Shown here piece after piece: positions 13,640 through 13,718 of a stretch of 13,718 bases of DNA (position 1 is its first letter; every line of letters starts with the position of its first letter). The notes beneath the pieces were generated by a model. It worked only from the letters and a program-made list of their open reading frames with translations. It did not search any database and was not told where the DNA came from. The position numbers and the translations under genes are program-made. Origin of the DNA: SIG607 sp045590395 (GTDB lineage: Bacteria > Bacillota > Clostridia > Oscillospirales > Acutalibacteraceae); the NCBI GenBank assembly GCA_045590395.1, contig JAZNQX010000094.1:1-13718 (forward strand). Direction: 5' to 3'.

Positions 13640-13718
13640 ACAGAAAATCAGGGATTCGAACAAGGAGGGAGCGAAGCGGAAGAAAACAGTCCGGTGGACT
13701 GTTTTTGCCGACGCGGGC
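13640..13718. other. Hairpin-bearing tail, possible dispersed repeat or element edge
   Basis: No gene is seen here. The stretch is purine-rich on this strand (AAGGAGGGAGCGAAGCGGAAG) and ends GC-rich (GCCGACGCGGGC), unlike the rest of the window. It contains a perfect 10-bp stem with a 3-nt loop: AAAACAGTCC (13683-13692), GGT, GGACTGTTTT (13696-13705), with one more T. GGTGGACTRTT is shared with the tRNA terminator just upstream. GGATTCGAAC echoes a tRNA T-arm. It resembles the short intergenic repeats that follow tRNAs in some Clostridia, but a genome-wide comparison is required to call it one. Confidence 0.45.

Noticed and set aside
13481..13663. 60-residue open frame on the - strand containing GGFEPPNGFKPLHDF
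   Set aside because: It is the antisense translation of tRNA-Ser(GGA), a well-known false gene.
1..13718. CRISPR arrays, transposases, toxin-antitoxin or phage-defence genes
   Set aside because: I looked for spaced repeats, terminal inverted repeats and related protein motifs and found none; the coding content is core housekeeping.

Overview
The window is a dense, single-strand stretch of bacterial core genome. All eleven protein genes and one tRNA lie on the + strand, most of them touching or overlapping. Protein content (ThyX, MltG next to a U32 protein, AlaRS with a clostridial-type cysteine insert, RNase M5, a holA-comEC pair), AT-rich base use with AGA as a common arginine codon, and consensus TTGACA/TATAAT promoters all suggest a low-GC Firmicute. 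A member of the Clostridia, probably a gut Oscillospiraceae/Eubacteriales lineage, fits best. The lineage is inferred from gene content and motifs, not from a search.

Region 1 (1-4138) reads as one operon: the 3' part of thyX, then tmk, a DJ-1/PfpI protein, mltG and a U32-family protein, each start overlapping or within about 10 nt of the previous stop. ThyX and Tmk make dTMP and then dTDP. MltG trims or terminates nascent peptidoglycan strands. The U32 protein resembles the TrhP/YrrO group of tRNA-modification factors. The mltG, U32 and alaS genes are also close neighbours in Bacillus subtilis.

Region 2 (4139-5746) is a class B penicillin-binding protein gene. A 9-bp GC-rich hairpin plus T-run sits between the U32 stop and its ATG. 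It looks like an intrinsic terminator, yet its 3' arm is also the only plausible Shine-Dalgarno sequence for the PBP.

Region 3 (5747-13447) begins with a perfect consensus sigma-A promoter and runs through alaS, a HIT protein, a phosphoribosyltransferase, a ComEC-type channel lacking the metallo-beta-lactamase domain, holA, rnmV (RNase M5) and a WYL-domain regulator. No terminator is visible inside it.

Region 4 (13448-13718) is a tRNA-Ser(GGA) with its own promoter, an 8-bp inverted repeat flanking that promoter's -10 box, and a terminator. It is followed by a hairpin-bearing tail of different base composition that looks like a dispersed repeat or the edge of an element.

I see no convincing new multi-gene system. 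The observations most worth checking are the hairpin that hides the PBP ribosome-binding site, the shortened ComEC, the inverted repeat at the tRNA promoter, the holA-rnmV-WYL arrangement, and the repeat-like tail.
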